Part shown: positions 55,858 through 56,567 of the stretch, one piece after another | Numbering within the stretch: position 1 is the stretch's first letter | Layout: the number at the start of each line of letters is the position of its first letter | IMG/VR virus record: IMGVR_UViG_3300030103_000728 | Location: 1 to 56,567 of that record | Length of the DNA: 56,567 nt | Source of the DNA: a virus | Direction: 5' to 3' (one strand) | Position numbers and translations under genes: made by a program | The notes under the pieces: model-generated | What the model was told of the DNA's origin: nothing | The model's database searches: none | The model's input: the letters and a program-made list of their open reading frames with translations, nothing else

Positions 55858-56526
55858 ATGGCAACTTCAGGTTCACGAGACTTTGATCTCGACGTAGCAG
55901 AGATAATCGAAGAGGCGTATGAGAGGTGCGGGCTTGAAGTTCGCACTGGCTATGATGCTCGCACGGCGCGTAGGTCCATGAACCTGATGTTTGCGGACTG
56001 GGCAAACCGTGGGCTAAACTTGTGGACAGTCAAGCAAGCTACGCAAGCTCTGACTCAAGGCACGGCGACGTATACATTTACATCGGACTATACGGACCTT
56101 TTGGAAGTAGTAGTTCGCCGTAGTGGTACAGACTTTGAGATAAGCCGAATGTCACGCAGTGAGTATTTGACGATACCAAACAAGACAACACAGGGACGCC
56201 CAAGTCAGTATTATTACAATCGTCAGGTGGAGCCTCAGATCACGCTGTGGCCCACCCCTGAAAACTCCACAGACACATTGGTATATTACTATGTTCAACG
56301 GATTGAAGATGTCGATGCTTTGGTTAACACAACAGATGCACCATTTAGGTTTTTGCCCTGCATGGTCGCAGGCCTTGCGTACTATACTGCTCTTAAAAAA
56401 GCACCGGAACGAGTGCAGCTTCTAAAGAACCTGTACGAAGAAGAGTTTCAACGTGCCGCAGACGAGGACGAAGACCGAGTTGCCCTGAAACTACAGCCAA
56501 GCATACAGTATCTGAGGGTTAATTAA
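55858..56526 (+). CDS. Head-tail adaptor / tail tubular A-like protein
   Basis: A 222-residue protein: DFDLDVAEIIEEAYERCGLEVRTGYDARTARRSMNLMF and LNLWTVKQATQALTQGTATYTFTSDYTDLLEVVVR. The IEEAyeRcG.e...gyd..tArrslN.m...W.nrGlnLW series is typical of the ring that joins the portal to the short tail. It is followed in TAATG contact by the gene cut by the window end. Resembles in layout the protein at 1166. Confidence 0.85.
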   Translation: MATSGSRDFDLDVAEIIEEAYERCGLEVRTGYDARTARRSMNLMFADWANRGLNLWTVKQATQALTQGTATYTFTSDYTDLLEVVVRRSGTDFEISRMSRSEYLTIPNKTTQGRPSQYYYNRQVEPQITLWPTPENSTDTLVYYYVQRIEDVDALVNTTDAPFRFLPCMVAGLAYYTALKKAPERVQLLKNLYEEEFQRAADEDEDRVALKLQPSIQYLRVN

Positions 56527-56567
56527 TGGCGAGGTATGCTTCGGGTAAAGATGCTTGGGGCTACTCC
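56526..56567 (+). CDS. 5' end of the structural gene that continues at base 1
   Basis: Only 14 codons are present: MARYASGKDAWGYS. The MARYASGK opening is one I recognise from podovirus structural proteins directly after the adaptor. The frame continues correctly into base 1 of the window. Remembered homologs have roughly a dozen more residues between this start and EWNGL..VGPDEYE, so a few codons may be missing at the junction. Confidence 0.75.
   Translation, partial: MARYASGKDAWGYS

Noticed and set aside
1-56567. Temperate phage with integrase and attachment site
   Set aside because: No tyrosine or serine recombinase motifs, no ParA/ParB and no long att-like repeat were seen. The Leu in the polymerase alone is weak evidence.

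Overview
The window is almost the whole genome of a short-tailed (podovirus-like) double-stranded DNA phage, apparently marine and infecting an alphaproteobacterium. It carries a TerL, a large portal, a scaffold, an HK97-type capsid protein, head-tail adaptors and a very large internal virion protein. I see no tail sheath, tape measure or integrase, and no tRNA or rRNA genes. The alphaproteobacterial host is an inference from a GTA-type 3TM holin and an IF-2-like domain fused to a nuclease; marine origin is inferred from many small proteins that resemble marine phage families as I remember them. The two window ends fall in frame in the same structural gene, so the genome is probably circularly permuted and the window nearly complete.

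Layout. (1) 1-22184, plus strand: late genes for adaptor and tail, three collagen-like fibres, a fibre with an S74 self-cleaving chaperone, a tail-collar fibre, a 2-oxoglutarate oxygenase lying between the fibre genes, internal virion proteins up to 1313 residues, and a T4-type endolysin. (2) 22230-40524, mostly minus strand: early genes. Replication genes come first in window order (family A polymerase, SF1 helicase, AEP-type primase, SSB-like protein, RHH regulator, SNF2-type helicase), followed by a run of tiny genes with several zinc ribbons, an HNH nuclease with an IF-2-like leader, and a Gp88-like protein. Two plus-strand islands interrupt this block: a PD-(D/E)XK nuclease at 29679, and a TerS plus VRR-NUC-like nuclease at 36807-37704. 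(3) 40802-56567, plus strand: TerL, portal, holin, GroES-like protein, scaffold, capsid, decoration proteins, many very small basic proteins, and an adaptor.

How it works together. Early minus-strand transcription appears to start at several recognisable promoters: 36.55, 38.46, 39.04 and 40.6 kb, and an operator-flanked sigma70-like promoter at 29.42 kb next to an RHH gene. A 350-base divergent hub at 36457-36806 holds inverted CACTATAGG promoter-like sequences, an AT tract and two opposed iteron-like arrays, and is the best candidate for a replication origin or early/late switch. The late block builds the virion.

The least explained features are: the oxygenase next to Gly-Pro-Thr collagen-like fibres; a structural protein with a complete type-1 copper ligand set; a C-terminal RGGTFKGIF-type tag shared by consecutive small genes beside the portal; CCTGCGN heptamer arrays; and a two-state RNA fold between the SSB and primase genes.

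All homology statements come from reading motifs and from memory of families; no search was run.
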